A program made the position numbers and the translations under genes. Under the pieces are notes generated by a model. It was not told the origin of the DNA. It saw only the letters and a list, made by a program, of their open reading frames with translations, and searched no databases. DNA of 39,442 nt, taken from NCBI GenBank assembly GCA_945865325.1, contig CAMBFA010000013.1, positions 1 through 39,442 on the forward strand, written 5' to 3'. The number at the start of each line of letters is the position of its first letter. The first letter of the stretch is position 1. The DNA is from Candidatus Kuenenia stuttgartensis (lineage in GTDB: Bacteria; Planctomycetota; Planctomycetia; Pirellulales; UBA1268). Below are positions 39,341 to 39,442 of this stretch, in pieces.

Positions 39341-39442
39341 GGCTGCTCCTCTCGTGAACTCCGACGCGGATGCGGAATCGCCGCCACCGTCTCGTAACCA
39401 ATCGCCATTCATTTCGCGATGACGCGGTGATTTCCCCATCAC

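Overview
The window is chromosomal DNA from a high-GC planctomycete, most likely of the Pirellulales/Planctomycetales type. The main clue is a bacterial set of tetrahydromethanopterin (H4MPT) C1 genes: mch, mtdB/mtdC-like, fae, a CitG-like protein, a PTPS-like protein and two ATP-grasp proteins. In bacteria these genes are typical of methylotrophs and planctomycetes. Supporting clues are a secreted DUF1080 protein, a FlgI-like lipoprotein with HEAT repeats, an NrdR/RpoN pair and weak or variable Shine-Dalgarno sites. This placement is inferred from gene content only. I see no insertion sequence, phage, CRISPR array or rRNA.

Layout. 1-1268 (-): polyphosphate kinase, cut by the left edge. 1490-5848: the first C1/pterin block, with the CitG-like and PTPS-like genes, a DtxR/MntR-type regulator on the opposite strand, then mch and a RimK-like ATP-grasp gene. 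6121-7053: a small ribbon-helix-helix protein and RNase P RNA (-), which the ORF track hides under spurious ORFs. 7190-11050: FHA protein, rsgA, hflX (ATGA overlap) and an SDR oxidoreductase, probably one transcript. 11078-14172: the second C1 block, with mtdB and fae on the minus strand and a divergent ATP-grasp gene. 14225-20453: rimI (-), then the FlgI/HEAT lipoprotein and smc, which overlap by ATGA. 20890-22075: an HTH plus receiver-like regulator and moaC. 22101-27201 (-): SRP RNA, dnaX, recR, rpoN and nrdR. 27366-30765: mutS and a secreted Gly-rich protein. 30853-37181 (-): an FdhF/YdeP-type molybdopterin oxidoreductase, a secreted DUF1080 protein, an AAA/DUF4143 ATPase and an aldehyde dehydrogenase. 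37365-39340: a secreted CxxC thioredoxin-like protein, elongator tRNA-Met and a rhomboid protease (-).

How the genes fit together. Fae condenses formaldehyde with H4MPT, the MtdB-like enzyme oxidises methylene- to methenyl-H4MPT, and Mch hydrolyses it to formyl-H4MPT. The next step (Fhc) is not in the window. The CitG-like, PTPS-like and two ATP-grasp proteins are the kind of genes that accompany this pathway and are plausible cofactor-biosynthesis factors. An aldehyde dehydrogenase, a formate-dehydrogenase-like enzyme and MoaC (molybdenum cofactor) lie elsewhere in the window and could connect to aldehyde and formate oxidation, but that link is inference.

The strongest non-genic signals are three. 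An A9 slippery run in dnaX is followed at once by a nested stem-loop, and both shifted frames stop within 12 codons, giving a predicted tau/gamma pair. A perfect 13-bp hairpin separates fae from mtdB. A perfect 14-bp palindrome lies between the DtxR gene and mch.
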